Below are positions 1 to 8,382 of a stretch of DNA of 64,000 nt, piece by piece; positions within the stretch are counted from its first letter, which is position 1; every line of letters starts with the position of its first letter. The DNA is from Cytophagaceae bacterium. Lineage in GTDB: Bacteria; Bacteroidota; Bacteroidia; Cytophagales; Spirosomataceae. The position numbers were made by a program, and so were the translations under genes. The stretch spans positions 1 through 64,000 of the forward strand of contig JAIXWQ010000009.1 in assembly GCA_027491195.1 (NCBI GenBank), written 5' to 3'. The notes beneath the pieces are model-generated. The model ran no database searches, was not told the DNA's origin, and worked only from the letters and a program-made list of their open reading frames with translations.

Positions 1-116
1 ACCTTAGAAGTGGGGTCAAAAGCCATAAAATGGTCAATTAACGCATCAGAAATTTGATCAGCTACTTTATCTGGGTGTCCTTCAGAAACCGACTCAGAGG
101 TGAATAGATATGCCAT
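1..116 (-). CDS. metK: S-adenosylmethionine synthetase, N-terminal part (cut by window edge)
   Basis: The minus strand from an ATG at 116 encodes [20 protein letters not shown] and continues with [10 protein letters not shown] to the window edge. This is the diagnostic MetK N-terminus; the His of GHPDKVAD is an ATP/methionine-site residue in this family. MetK condenses ATP and methionine to S-adenosylmethionine in the cytosol. Only about 38 residues are visible, so completeness cannot be judged. It faces away from the left edge of the polysaccharide locus and is separated from it by about 450 bases. Confidence 0.93.
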   Translation of the reverse strand, partial: MAYLFTSESVSEGHPDKVADQISDALIDHFMAFDPTSK

Positions 117-562
117 GGGTGAATATAAGTTTAAAAATATTTTACTAAATGCTATGTATACGCTAAAATTAGATTTATTTCTGTTTGAATATTGGAAATG
201 GGGTACTTAGGCCAATCACCTCAAATTGAAAATAGTAGTCAGATTTATATCCCAAAAATACCATTTCACAAATAAATATATTTATTCATGTTAAGTAATT
301 CATCCAAACTCAAATTCAGCAACACCCTTCCTATTTGAGACGAATAGGACGCTGGGGGTTTTAATAAATGCGTCGCTACACTCGGTATATTAATCTTCAT
401 GCTTCAGAACACGAAAATCTTAAAGAACGTACAATTTATGTCTAAAAGTTTTTGTTCGAAAACATGGTAGATAGGTATTAAATGAATATAGCAAAAGCCG
501 CAGTTAGAAATGCTGGCGACAATACTAAAATAACAATAAGGGCGAATATACAATCAAGCATT
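117..562. other. 446-base intergenic region, no gene seen, two adjacent hairpins
   Basis: No convincing reading frame is present on either strand. Two small inverted repeats sit side by side: CCTATT (330-335) with AATAGG (343-348), and GACGC (348-352) with GCGTC (370-374). The region contains the metK promoter region and the 3' end of the polysaccharide locus. I do not recognise a riboswitch. A decayed gene is possible but cannot be shown. Confidence 0.4.
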
Positions 563-1765
563 CTATTTTAGATATTCCTCAAGTTTATTGTATACTAATT
601 TTCGATCAAAATTTTGGAGATAATAATTATATGCATTAACCCCTAGCTCCTCACGTTCTTTCAAATCCATATTATAAATAGATTCGACATTATAGGCTAA
701 AGAATTTTGATCTCCAGATGAAGAACAAAGACCAGAATTGGATTCTTTAATAATTGATGCAGCAATACCATCTAAATTTCCAATTATAGGTCTGCCACAT
801 GCTAGGTAGGATTGCAATTTGGATGGAATGGTTAAAGAAAATATCTCGCTAGATTTGAGGCTTACCAATAAAGCATCAGCGCATGCGAAAAAAGAGGGCA
901 TTTCATTACTCGCGAAAGACCCTAAAAAATGAAAGTTATTATTAAGATCAAATTTATTAATTTTTTCGATTATTCTAGATTTCTCTCTGCCATTACCAAT
1001 AATTACCCAGTTAATATTTAAATTCTTAGTTTTTAATAAAATGGCAGCATTTATAATTGTATCAAAATCTTGCGCAACGCCAATATTTCCTGCAAAAACA
1101 ACATTGAATCCCAAGGGAAAGTAAGCCTTATATTTTTCATGAATAATTTCAGGCTTATAATAGGGTTCAACAGTATTTGGCAAAAATTTTATCTTAGTTT
1201 TATCAACTCCTTTGTTCTGCAAGTACTTAACAAAGCCCGTTGATTGGACCCAAATTTGGGTTGATTTTTTATAAAATAAATTCATCATTGAATTTACAAT
1301 TCTAAGAATATATTTAGAATTTAATCCGCCAGCATCAACTAGGCTTTCAGGCCACAAATCTTGAATGTAAAAGTAAAGTCTAGATTTAAATTTCCATTTG
1401 GCTAATAGTCCTAAGAAACCTACAGTCGCAGGAGAAAGTTGATAAACAATAATTTTGTCAAAATTCCCCGAAATTGAAAATAATCTTAAACAAGCAAAAA
1501 AAACAAATGATAAATAATTTAAAATTAAATTCACACCACCTCCCTTTCCCCTAGGTATTAGGGGAGCCCTGTACACTGTTATGCCAAAAAAATCTTCTTT
1601 CTTTTTTCCAAAAAAATCATACCCTTTGAAAAATTGCCCATTAGGATAATTAGGCTTTCCTGTCAACACAGAAACTTCGTGGCCTCGATTCTGAAGTTCA
1701 ATACAAAGATCATTTACCCGAAAATTCTCTGGCCAAAAATATTGAGATATTACAAGAATCTTCAA
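563..1765 (-). CDS. wbuB: WbuB-like family 4 glycosyltransferase
   Basis: This 400-residue protein has the two-Rossmann (GT-B) layout of family 4 transferases. The N-terminus carries ISQYFWPENFRVNDLC (about residues 6-21), the opening motif of WbuB-type transferases. The C-terminal donor-site region contains IPSKLQSYLACGRPIIG. WbuB homologues are generally encoded beside UDP-L-FucNAc or UDP-L-QuiNAc synthesis genes and are thought to transfer that sugar to the lipid-linked acceptor on the cytosolic membrane face. Here it is the last gene of the locus, one base after the RmlD-like gene, which fits that role. Exact donor specificity is inferred from context. Confidence 0.8.
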   Translation of the reverse strand: MKILVISQYFWPENFRVNDLCIELQNRGHEVSVLTGKPNYPNGQFFKGYDFFGKKKEDFFGITVYRAPLIPRGKGGGVNLILNYLSFVFFACLRLFSISGNFDKIIVYQLSPATVGFLGLLAKWKFKSRLYFYIQDLWPESLVDAGGLNSKYILRIVNSMMNLFYKKSTQIWVQSTGFVKYLQNKGVDKTKIKFLPNTVEPYYKPEIIHEKYKAYFPLGFNVVFAGNIGVAQDFDTIINAAILLKTKNLNINWVIIGNGREKSRIIEKINKFDLNNNFHFLGSFASNEMPSFFACADALLVSLKSSEIFSLTIPSKLQSYLACGRPIIGNLDGIAASIIKESNSGLCSSSGDQNSLAYNVESIYNMDLKEREELGVNAYNYYLQNFDRKLVYNKLEEYLK

Positions 1766-1766
1766 A

Positions 1767-2636
1767 CTATCCTAAATTGTATTGTGGGTATAACTCATTA
1801 TTAATTCGAACCCACTTGTACATTTCTTCAATCATTATTTGATAAGATGGAACTATATAATCAATTGACTTATTTGAGTTAATCAATGACTTATCAACCT
1901 TATATTCATTTGATAATGAAATATTTAATTTCAAATTAAAAACTTCATTTATAATTTTTAACAAGTCAAACTTGCTTATTTTTTCACTATTAGTCAGATG
2001 ATAAATATTAACTCCAACTATATTTTGCACAATAAAAAATTCGATAGCTTTAGCTAATTCCAATGTAGTAACTCCTCCCCAAAATGCTTCGGAATACCCA
2101 ATTACGTTCCCTTTTTGTGATAAAATCCAATTTAGTAACCCAATCCCATTTCTTTTAATATCGGGTCCAATTATAGAGGTTCTAATTGTAATATGGTTAT
2201 GATAAATAACTTCGCCAAGTGCTTTAGACTGCGCATAAAACCCTATTCCATCTTTAAAATCATTTTCTATATAGGATCCTTTTTTACCGTTAAATACACA
2301 ATCAGTGCTAATGTGAAATAATCTAGATCCATATTTTTCACAAATTTTAGCAAGAAAATGAGGGAAATAAGAGTTTAATAACACAGCTCTATCTGGATTG
2401 TTCTCTGCATCAGCATTTAAAACTCCAATTGCATTTATTACATAATCAGGCTTTAAATTTGAAATTAATTCATCGACAGCATTAAAATCTGAAACATTAA
2501 TATGATAATCAGATTTTTTAAGTGAAGAATCTCTTGCAACTCGAACAATTTCAAATTGAGGATTCAAAGCAAAATAGTCAGAAATTAAATGGCCGGCCAT
2601 CCCATTCGAACCAATTATTACTACTTTGTGTTTCAT
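1767..2636 (-). CDS. RmlD-like NAD(P)-dependent sugar-nucleotide reductase (QnlA/WbvR type)
   Basis: A short-chain reductase with an N-terminal GSNGMAGHL Rossmann loop and HISTDCVFNG, typical of the dTDP-4-dehydrorhamnose reductase (RmlD) family. I place the start at 2636, because that ATG overlaps the stop of the epimerase by one base (TAATG); a longer version from 2648 is possible. At about 289 residues it lacks the C-terminal cupin domain of CapF/WbjC/FnlB, the roughly 370-residue reductase of the UDP-L-FucNAc pathway. It lies between the 2-epimerase and a WbuB-like transferase. I infer that it reduces the 4-keto sugar made by the dehydratase encoded two genes upstream. Confidence 0.78.
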   Translation of the reverse strand: MKHKVVIIGSNGMAGHLISDYFALNPQFEIVRVARDSSLKKSDYHINVSDFNAVDELISNLKPDYVINAIGVLNADAENNPDRAVLLNSYFPHFLAKICEKYGSRLFHISTDCVFNGKKGSYIENDFKDGIGFYAQSKALGEVIYHNHITIRTSIIGPDIKRNGIGLLNWILSQKGNVIGYSEAFWGGVTTLELAKAIEFFIVQNIVGVNIYHLTNSEKISKFDLLKIINEVFNLKLNISLSNEYKVDKSLINSNKSIDYIVPSYQIMIEEMYKWVRINNELYPQYNLG

Positions 2637-3757
2637 TACTTGTTCCAAATTACACGATTTACTATACTAGTATAACTTTGAATCACTTTTATAACTCGAT
2701 GTGAAACATCTTCAATTTTATATTCACTAGGTAATGTCAAAATCGAAGTATTAAATGTATTAATACTTATTTCAATTGAATTTAAAATATCTTTAGTATT
2801 AATCCCTCCCAATACAATTGATCCTGCATCAATCGCTTCAGGCCGCTCAGTACTTGTTCTAATACTAACGGCTTTAAATCCCATCATAGCAGCCTCTTCA
2901 CTAATTGTGCCACTATCAGAAAGTACACAAAATGCATTTTTTTGCAAATTGACGTAGTCAAAAAATCCCAATGGTTCCAAATTCTTTACTAATGGGTGAA
3001 ATTTAATATTATTGATATTAATTCGATTTTGTGTCCTAGGATGTGTAGAAAAGATAATTGGTAGAGAATATGTTTCTGCTACCTCATTAATTGAATTAGC
3101 TAAAACATTAAAATTATCCCCTAAATCTATATTTTCCTCTCGATGAGCACTAACAACAAAATATTTGCCTTTTTCTAAATCTAATGTTTTTACAATTTCA
3201 CTATTTTCAATCTTTGCTTTGTAATTATTCAAAACTTCAAAAAGTGGCGATCCAGTAACAAAAACATGATCTTTTCTAAACCCTTCACTTAATAAATATC
3301 TCCTTGAGTGCTCGGTATATGTTAGATTTACATCGCTAATATGATCGGAAATTTTACGGTTAATTTCTTCTGGCACATTTTGATCATAACATCTATTGCC
3401 TGCTTCCATATGGAAAATAGGTATTTTAAGTCTTTTTGCAGCAATGGTGCATAGAACACTATTTGTATCACCTAATACAAGTAATGCATCAGGACGTTCC
3501 TTTAACAACACATCAAAAGATTTGGCAATAACATTACCTATCGTTGCTCCTAGATTATTTCCAACCACATTTAAAAAATAATCAGGTTTTCTTAACTCTA
3601 GATTCTCAAAAAATATCTCATTTAAGCTGTAATCATAATTTTGACCTGTGTGAACTAATATATGATCAAACACGTTATCAGCTAATTTAATAATCTCAGC
3701 TAATCTTATAATTTCAGGTCTAGTCCCAATAACTGTCAACAATTTTAATTTTGCCAT
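2636..3757 (-). CDS. UDP-HexNAc 2-epimerase of the WbjD/FnlC/QnlB type
   Basis: A non-hydrolysing UDP-sugar 2-epimerase of 373 residues. Visible family motifs are VIGTRPEIIRLAE at the N-terminus, FHMEAGNRCYDQNVPEEINR, SAHREENID and LSDSGTISEEAAMMG with STERPEAIDAG near the C-terminus. The MEAGNRCYDQ version separates this subgroup from canonical WecB (VEAGLRT), a copy of which occurs elsewhere in the locus. The pathway role is C2 epimerisation of a UDP-2-acetamido-2,6-dideoxy-L-hexose, giving UDP-L-FucNAc or UDP-L-QuiNAc. It lies 13 bases after the dehydratase gene and shares a base with the reductase gene. Confidence 0.85.
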   Translation of the reverse strand: MAKLKLLTVIGTRPEIIRLAEIIKLADNVFDHILVHTGQNYDYSLNEIFFENLELRKPDYFLNVVGNNLGATIGNVIAKSFDVLLKERPDALLVLGDTNSVLCTIAAKRLKIPIFHMEAGNRCYDQNVPEEINRKISDHISDVNLTYTEHSRRYLLSEGFRKDHVFVTGSPLFEVLNNYKAKIENSEIVKTLDLEKGKYFVVSAHREENIDLGDNFNVLANSINEVAETYSLPIIFSTHPRTQNRININNIKFHPLVKNLEPLGFFDYVNLQKNAFCVLSDSGTISEEAAMMGFKAVSIRTSTERPEAIDAGSIVLGGINTKDILNSIEISINTFNTSILTLPSEYKIEDVSHRVIKVIQSYTSIVNRVIWNK

Positions 3758-3770
3758 AATACAAATGTCT

Positions 3771-4760
3771 TTAATTGGAATAACCTATACTTTTCAATAA
3801 ATAAATTAACTCAGATTCACTAAGTCTATTAGTATTATGAGAATGATAATCATCGATTTCAGAGATACTAAGTGAGCCCTCTGAAAAATATTTGTTATAA
3901 TTAAGGTCTCTATTATCTGCTGGCACTCTGTAATAGCGCCCCAAATCCACTGCATGCATCATTTCTTCTCTTGCAAGCAAAGTTTCATATAATTTTTCAG
4001 AATGACGAGTACCAATAATGTTTATATTTACTTTAGAGTTGTAAATTTTTTTCATTGCGTCTGCCAATTCTCTAATTGTAGAAGCTGGTGATTTTTGTAC
4101 AAAAATATCACCGGAATATCCATTTTCAAAAGCATACAAAACTAAATCAACTGCATCATCTAACGTCATCATAAATCTAGTCATATTGGGATCAGTAATT
4201 GTAATATCTTGATTATTTCTTATTTGCTCGTAAAAAAGAGGAATTACAGAACCTCTAGAAGCCATTACATTTCCATATCTAGTACCTACTAAAATCGTGT
4301 CTCCAGATATTCTAGATTTAGCAACCATAATTTTTTCCATCATTGCTTTTGAAATACCCATTGCATTAATTGGATAAACAGCCTTATCTGTACTCAAGCA
4401 AATCACTTTTTTAACATTTTGATTAATAGCTGCATTTAATACATTCTCTGTACCAAGTATATTAGTTTTAACAGCTTCAACTGGATAAAACTCACATGAT
4501 GGAACCTGCTTTAAAGCAGCTGCATGAAATACGAAATCAACACCACTTAAAGCAGTATAAATGCTATTATAATCTCTTACATCACCAATATAATATTTTA
4601 CCTTTGAGTTATTAATATCAGTACGCATGTCATGTTGCTTTTTTTCATCACGACTAAAAATTCTTATCTCTTTAATATTTGTATCTAAAAATTTTTTGAG
4701 AACAGCATTTCCAAAAGAACCTGTCCCACCAGTAATTAATAAAACTTTATTATTAAACAT
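3771..4760 (-). CDS. UDP-GlcNAc 4,6-dehydratase/5-epimerase (WbjB/FnlA/CapE family)
   Basis: A 329-residue short-chain dehydrogenase fold with the GGTGSFG nucleotide loop at residues 11-17 and STDKAVYP at 123-130. The usual catalytic YxxxK is replaced by MGISK (Met134, Lys138), the hallmark of the CapE/FnlA inverting dehydratases. The first step of UDP-L-FucNAc and UDP-L-QuiNAc synthesis is dehydration and C5 inversion of UDP-GlcNAc, in the cytosol. The start overlaps the upstream glycosyltransferase by eight bases, so the two are probably co-translated. Confidence 0.88.
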   Translation of the reverse strand: MFNNKVLLITGGTGSFGNAVLKKFLDTNIKEIRIFSRDEKKQHDMRTDINNSKVKYYIGDVRDYNSIYTALSGVDFVFHAAALKQVPSCEFYPVEAVKTNILGTENVLNAAINQNVKKVICLSTDKAVYPINAMGISKAMMEKIMVAKSRISGDTILVGTRYGNVMASRGSVIPLFYEQIRNNQDITITDPNMTRFMMTLDDAVDLVLYAFENGYSGDIFVQKSPASTIRELADAMKKIYNSKVNINIIGTRHSEKLYETLLAREEMMHAVDLGRYYRVPADNRDLNYNKYFSEGSLSISEIDDYHSHNTNRLSESELIYLLKSIGYSN

Positions 4761-5784
4761 TTTTTATATTTAAAAGGTTAATTAAATCGAATATTTTGTT
4801 TTTAATAATTAGCTTACTATCTGATAGTGTTATTTTTCTTTCTGAAATATCAAAAATAATATTAGCTAATTTTTCGGCGTTAAATGGATCAAACACAATA
4901 CTTGGTTCAACAATATCATAAACATAATCAAGATCAGCTGCAATTATTTTACATTTATTTTCACATCCTTCTATCAATGGTAATCCAAAACTTTCAATTA
5001 AAGAAGGAAAAATTAAAAATTCACATTCTTTGTATTTTTCTGATAATAAATCAGAAGGTAAAACTCCAATGTTTATAATCTTTACTCCACATTTATTTAA
5101 ATAACCAATTTTGTTAATTAATGGATTATCATATGATACATTAATAGTAACTAACAATTCGGGATAAATATTAAATTTTTGGGCTAATATTTCCCAAGTT
5201 TCTAATAGTAAATTGTGATTTTTTTGAGGAACGGCATCCGCAACATATATAAATTTATTAGACTTATTTGTAGATGGTGAAATTAGATTCGATTCAAAAA
5301 AAGGTAAGATAAATATATTTTGTTCAAATATTTTTATCGATCTATACAATGAATTTTTCATAGTATCTGTTTGTACCACCCACTTGTATGAACTATAGTT
5401 TAAATATTTTATGTATTCTCTTTTTAACTTAAATTTTATTTTATTGAAGAAAGAATAACACTTTAGACTATTTTTTAGTAAAAGCGCATTATGAAAAAAA
5501 ATTACAACATTGCAGTTTTTAATTTTGAAAGGTGGTGGTACATTAGAAAAGCATAATATAGTTTTTATACTATATAAATTAAATGCTTTTTTGTATGCCT
5601 GTATTCTTGATTTTTCACGAGGATTTATATAAAACTTATTTTTTAATGAAGCTGAGGAATCGATAGGCAATCTTACATCGATTAAGAAAATGTAATTTTC
5701 TGAATCTGATATTTTTTCAATAAAATATTCTAAAAGTCTTCTACCACCACTATTATTTATATAAACACTATCTATTAGAATCAT
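4753..5784 (-). CDS. family 4-type glycosyltransferase
   Basis: A 343-residue GT-B glycosyltransferase. The N-terminus carries a glycine-rich acceptor-side loop (NNSGGRRLLEYF, residues 10-21). The C-terminal domain starts at VADAVPQKNHNLLLETW and has a clear EX7E motif, Glu264 to Glu272, in ESFGLPLIE. The donor and linkage cannot be told from sequence. It is extremely A+T-rich, like its neighbours, and overlaps the dehydratase gene downstream. It presumably adds one residue of the repeat unit on the cytosolic face of the membrane. Confidence 0.72.
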   Translation of the reverse strand: MILIDSVYINNSGGRRLLEYFIEKISDSENYIFLIDVRLPIDSSASLKNKFYINPREKSRIQAYKKAFNLYSIKTILCFSNVPPPFKIKNCNVVIFFHNALLLKNSLKCYSFFNKIKFKLKREYIKYLNYSSYKWVVQTDTMKNSLYRSIKIFEQNIFILPFFESNLISPSTNKSNKFIYVADAVPQKNHNLLLETWEILAQKFNIYPELLVTINVSYDNPLINKIGYLNKCGVKIINIGVLPSDLLSEKYKECEFLIFPSLIESFGLPLIEGCENKCKIIAADLDYVYDIVEPSIVFDPFNAEKLANIIFDISERKITLSDSKLIIKNKIFDLINLLNIKNV

Positions 5785-5797
5785 GTCAGTTAAATTA

Positions 5798-6463
5798 TTA
5801 ACTTTTTTTTTCTAAAGTTAGAAATGTATGCGAGGCAAGAAATCCGGAAAATATTCCTAATGTTAAAAAATTAAAATAACTACTTTTCGATTTCTTCTGA
5901 ATCATTCTACTAGCACTTTTTACATAAATATTATTTCTTTGAAATAAATTTGTAATTGATTTTTTTGTAAAAAATCTTAAATGTGTAAAATCTAAAATTC
6001 CCCAAGTATCATATTCCCACAAATCAAAGAATAATAAGTTCTTAATTACACTCCAGTGTCTAACATTAGGGACAGTTATATAAATTGTACCACCTATTTT
6101 TAAAAAAGGCATGATTTTATTTATTGTGTCAACAGGTGAAATTAAATGCTCAACTACATCTCCCATTATAACAACATCAAAAAAATTATCAGGATATTTT
6201 AAATCTATAGATTCTACATTACCTTTTAAAACATTATCTAAGTTAATTATAGCAGCTTGATAAGCAGACTCATTAATTTCAACACCATAAACTTTACAAT
6301 TCTGGTTTTCTTTAAAGTACTTGCCTAGTATACCAGTTCCACATCCAATATCAAGTATATTTAAATTTTTACCTAAAACTGAATTCTTGAATATTTCTCT
6401 TTCAAGAGAGAAATACTCTGTATTTTTATTTAGATACATTTCTTCAACTAAATCTTTGTTCAT
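5798..6463 (-). CDS. class I SAM-dependent methyltransferase
   Basis: A 221-residue protein with methyltransferase motif I, ILDIGCGTGILG (residues 36-47), motif II acidic residue in YGVEINESAY, and a motif with VVIMGDVVEHL near residue 100. The FTHLRFFTKKSI segment is common in methyltransferases of polysaccharide loci. The substrate is unknown; O-methylation of a sugar or of a lipid-linked glycan is the reasonable guess from its place between glycosyltransferase genes. The C-terminus is hydrophobic but too short for a firm membrane claim. Confidence 0.75.
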   Translation of the reverse strand: MNKDLVEEMYLNKNTEYFSLEREIFKNSVLGKNLNILDIGCGTGILGKYFKENQNCKVYGVEINESAYQAAIINLDNVLKGNVESIDLKYPDNFFDVVIMGDVVEHLISPVDTINKIMPFLKIGGTIYITVPNVRHWSVIKNLLFFDLWEYDTWGILDFTHLRFFTKKSITNLFQRNNIYVKSASRMIQKKSKSSYFNFLTLGIFSGFLASHTFLTLEKKS

Positions 6464-6468
6464 ATAAT

Positions 6469-7449
6469 TTATTTTAAATTTGTGTAAGAATATTTGTCAC
6501 TAAAAATAGGCCCCCATTCTGGATCATTATTTGGGAACACTGTGGGCCATTGTTCATCATTAATTGTATATATTCTGGATTTAACCTTATCTGGATAAGC
6601 AATTTTATCAATAATAAAACCTGCATCTATTATGGGGCAACTCAAATCTCTTAATTGGTAAATAACATTTGCCGCACCTACACCTGCTCCAACGATACAT
6701 AAATCATAAACTTTATTATTATCAAATGTTAGTTCATCTTCCATTGATTTTCCCGGAGAAATACTAATAAAATCAACAACATTCGTACCCATTTTTTTTA
6801 AATTTTCAAGTAACGGTTGTGTTCGAGCAGGTTGATCGGAAGATACAACTAGCAATCTTCTACCTGTAAATATTCTTTGTTGATCTGAACCATTGAGTAA
6901 TGCATAAACAAAATATAAATGGCCATAATTTTCATTTGTAAGAAAAATATTATTTGAATTTAACCATTTAATATATTTTTTTTGTACTGATATTGGAAAT
7001 GCAGCTCTATCGGAAAAATACATACAGAGCATTCCATTTTCACTAATCCATTTTAATTGTTTTGCAAGTTTTTTTCTTAAAGAAGGCAATCTCCATTGTT
7101 TATATGTTTCATAGCCATGGCCAGGAACGCCACTACTGTAAAACGAAGATTGAAATAATAATATTCTATAAATTCTACTTAAATAAAAACGGATTTTATT
7201 TTTGAAGCCAAATGGAGAACCCATTTGGCCAGTAACAAAACAAAATTCACCATGACTCGATCTAAAAATTGGAAATTTCTTATTATTATCTAATGCTTCG
7301 AAAAAACGTAATCTAAAATTATTATACCATTCTTGAACTTCAATTCCTTGAGGCGGATAAACTATCATTTTATCTACATATTTCTCTTGAATACTAAAAT
7401 CTGGCAATGTTAGCCTATGACCATTTTCAAAAATTTGTGAATTATCCAT
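6469..7449 (-). CDS. unrecognised protein of the polysaccharide locus, possible GT-D-like glycosyltransferase
   Basis: A 326-residue protein that I do not recognise with certainty. It has FRSSHGEFCFV (about residue 62) and, near the C-terminus, DLCIVGAGVGAANVIYQL followed by IIDAGFIID. This resembles the C-terminal nucleotide-binding and DxG-type pattern of DUF1792/GT-D transferases, where a 'GPTA' helix is followed by a conserved Asp-x-Gly. No signal peptide or membrane segment is evident. It lies five bases upstream of the methyltransferase gene and three bases after the SGNH-like gene. A role in repeat-unit assembly is inferred from context. Confidence 0.5.
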   Translation of the reverse strand: MDNSQIFENGHRLTLPDFSIQEKYVDKMIVYPPQGIEVQEWYNNFRLRFFEALDNNKKFPIFRSSHGEFCFVTGQMGSPFGFKNKIRFYLSRIYRILLFQSSFYSSGVPGHGYETYKQWRLPSLRKKLAKQLKWISENGMLCMYFSDRAAFPISVQKKYIKWLNSNNIFLTNENYGHLYFVYALLNGSDQQRIFTGRRLLVVSSDQPARTQPLLENLKKMGTNVVDFISISPGKSMEDELTFDNNKVYDLCIVGAGVGAANVIYQLRDLSCPIIDAGFIIDKIAYPDKVKSRIYTINDEQWPTVFPNNDPEWGPIFSDKYSYTNLK

Positions 7450-7452
7450 TTT

Positions 7453-8379
7453 TTATTTTATCACTTTTTTTAAATCTATTATTAATTTATTTGTTCTTAT
7501 ATCAACACCATTTTTTATTAAATGATATGGTGAATCAAACATTAAACTATCAGGCATAACATAGTTTTCGTAATAACTAATTATTGGCAGATTTGATTTT
7601 TCAATTTGTGTATATAAATATCTTAATTTAATTCTATTATTATCAAATGATGATTTTTGAAATGGCGGGAAACTAATAAATAATTTAGAGTTTTTTGTTT
7701 TTAGGAAATTGTTAAATTGCATTAAAGTAGATATAATATCAGGATTAAAATCCTTACCTATAGATTTTGTTGATACAGGTTTTAATGAAGGTGAATACCA
7801 ATGAGTAACATGATCTCCATAATTATTAAAAGAATTTCTTTTATAATTTATTGATTTGTCTTCGTAACTATCTTTAAAATAGTTCCATATTTTTAATTTA
7901 GAAAAACAGAAAGATGGGGTTTGTTTCATTAAATTTATAAATTGATTATAATCTAATCTACTTAAATTACCCTTTGAAATTGAAAATTCAATTATTGGAT
8001 TTGGATATCCACCGTACATATTTTTATCATAAAATTGTTCATATTCTAAACTTATGACTACAACATCATTTCTTTTTATATATGGTATTGTATTTTTTAT
8101 CATATAGCTCAAGCCAATATTACAATCTAAACCAGTATTTATTGGATTAATATTAAGAGAATCTTTAATCATTTGGCTATTCAAACCTAATGCAAGATTT
8201 GAACCGCCAATTAAGATTAGTCTTTGTTCTTTAGTTATTTTTAATAAAGAATCTTTTTCAATTTTTGAATATAAAAAGGTATTCCGTTCACCTGAAAATG
8301 GAGGTAAACTTATTGCAACTAATAATACTATTATTGGAAATAATATAAAAATAAAAAAATGAATAATAAATTTTTTCAA
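7453..8379 (-). CDS. membrane-anchored SGNH/AlgJ-like protein, partner of the MBOAT gene
   Basis: A 308-residue protein with one N-terminal membrane segment (about residues 5-27) and an exported domain that opens with LIGGSNLALGLNS (residues 56-67). The GGSN turn sits where SGNH-fold esterases or acyltransferases have GDSN. It lies four bases after the MBOAT gene. In alginate and related acylation systems an MBOAT protein passes acyl groups to an exported SGNH partner that acylates the polysaccharide. I infer the same pairing here. The catalytic Asp-His pair was not confidently located. Confidence 0.6.
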   Translation of the reverse strand: MKKFIIHFFIFILFPIIVLLVAISLPPFSGERNTFLYSKIEKDSLLKITKEQRLILIGGSNLALGLNSQMIKDSLNINPINTGLDCNIGLSYMIKNTIPYIKRNDVVVISLEYEQFYDKNMYGGYPNPIIEFSISKGNLSRLDYNQFINLMKQTPSFCFSKLKIWNYFKDSYEDKSINYKRNSFNNYGDHVTHWYSPSLKPVSTKSIGKDFNPDIISTLMQFNNFLKTKNSKLFISFPPFQKSSFDNNRIKLRYLYTQIEKSNLPIISYYENYVMPDSLMFDSPYHLIKNGVDIRTNKLIIDLKKVIK

Positions 8380-8382
8380 AAT

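Noticed and set aside
3396-3581. small plus-strand frame inside the epimerase gene
   Set aside because: It lies opposite conserved epimerase motifs and has no start context or relatives that I can recognise.
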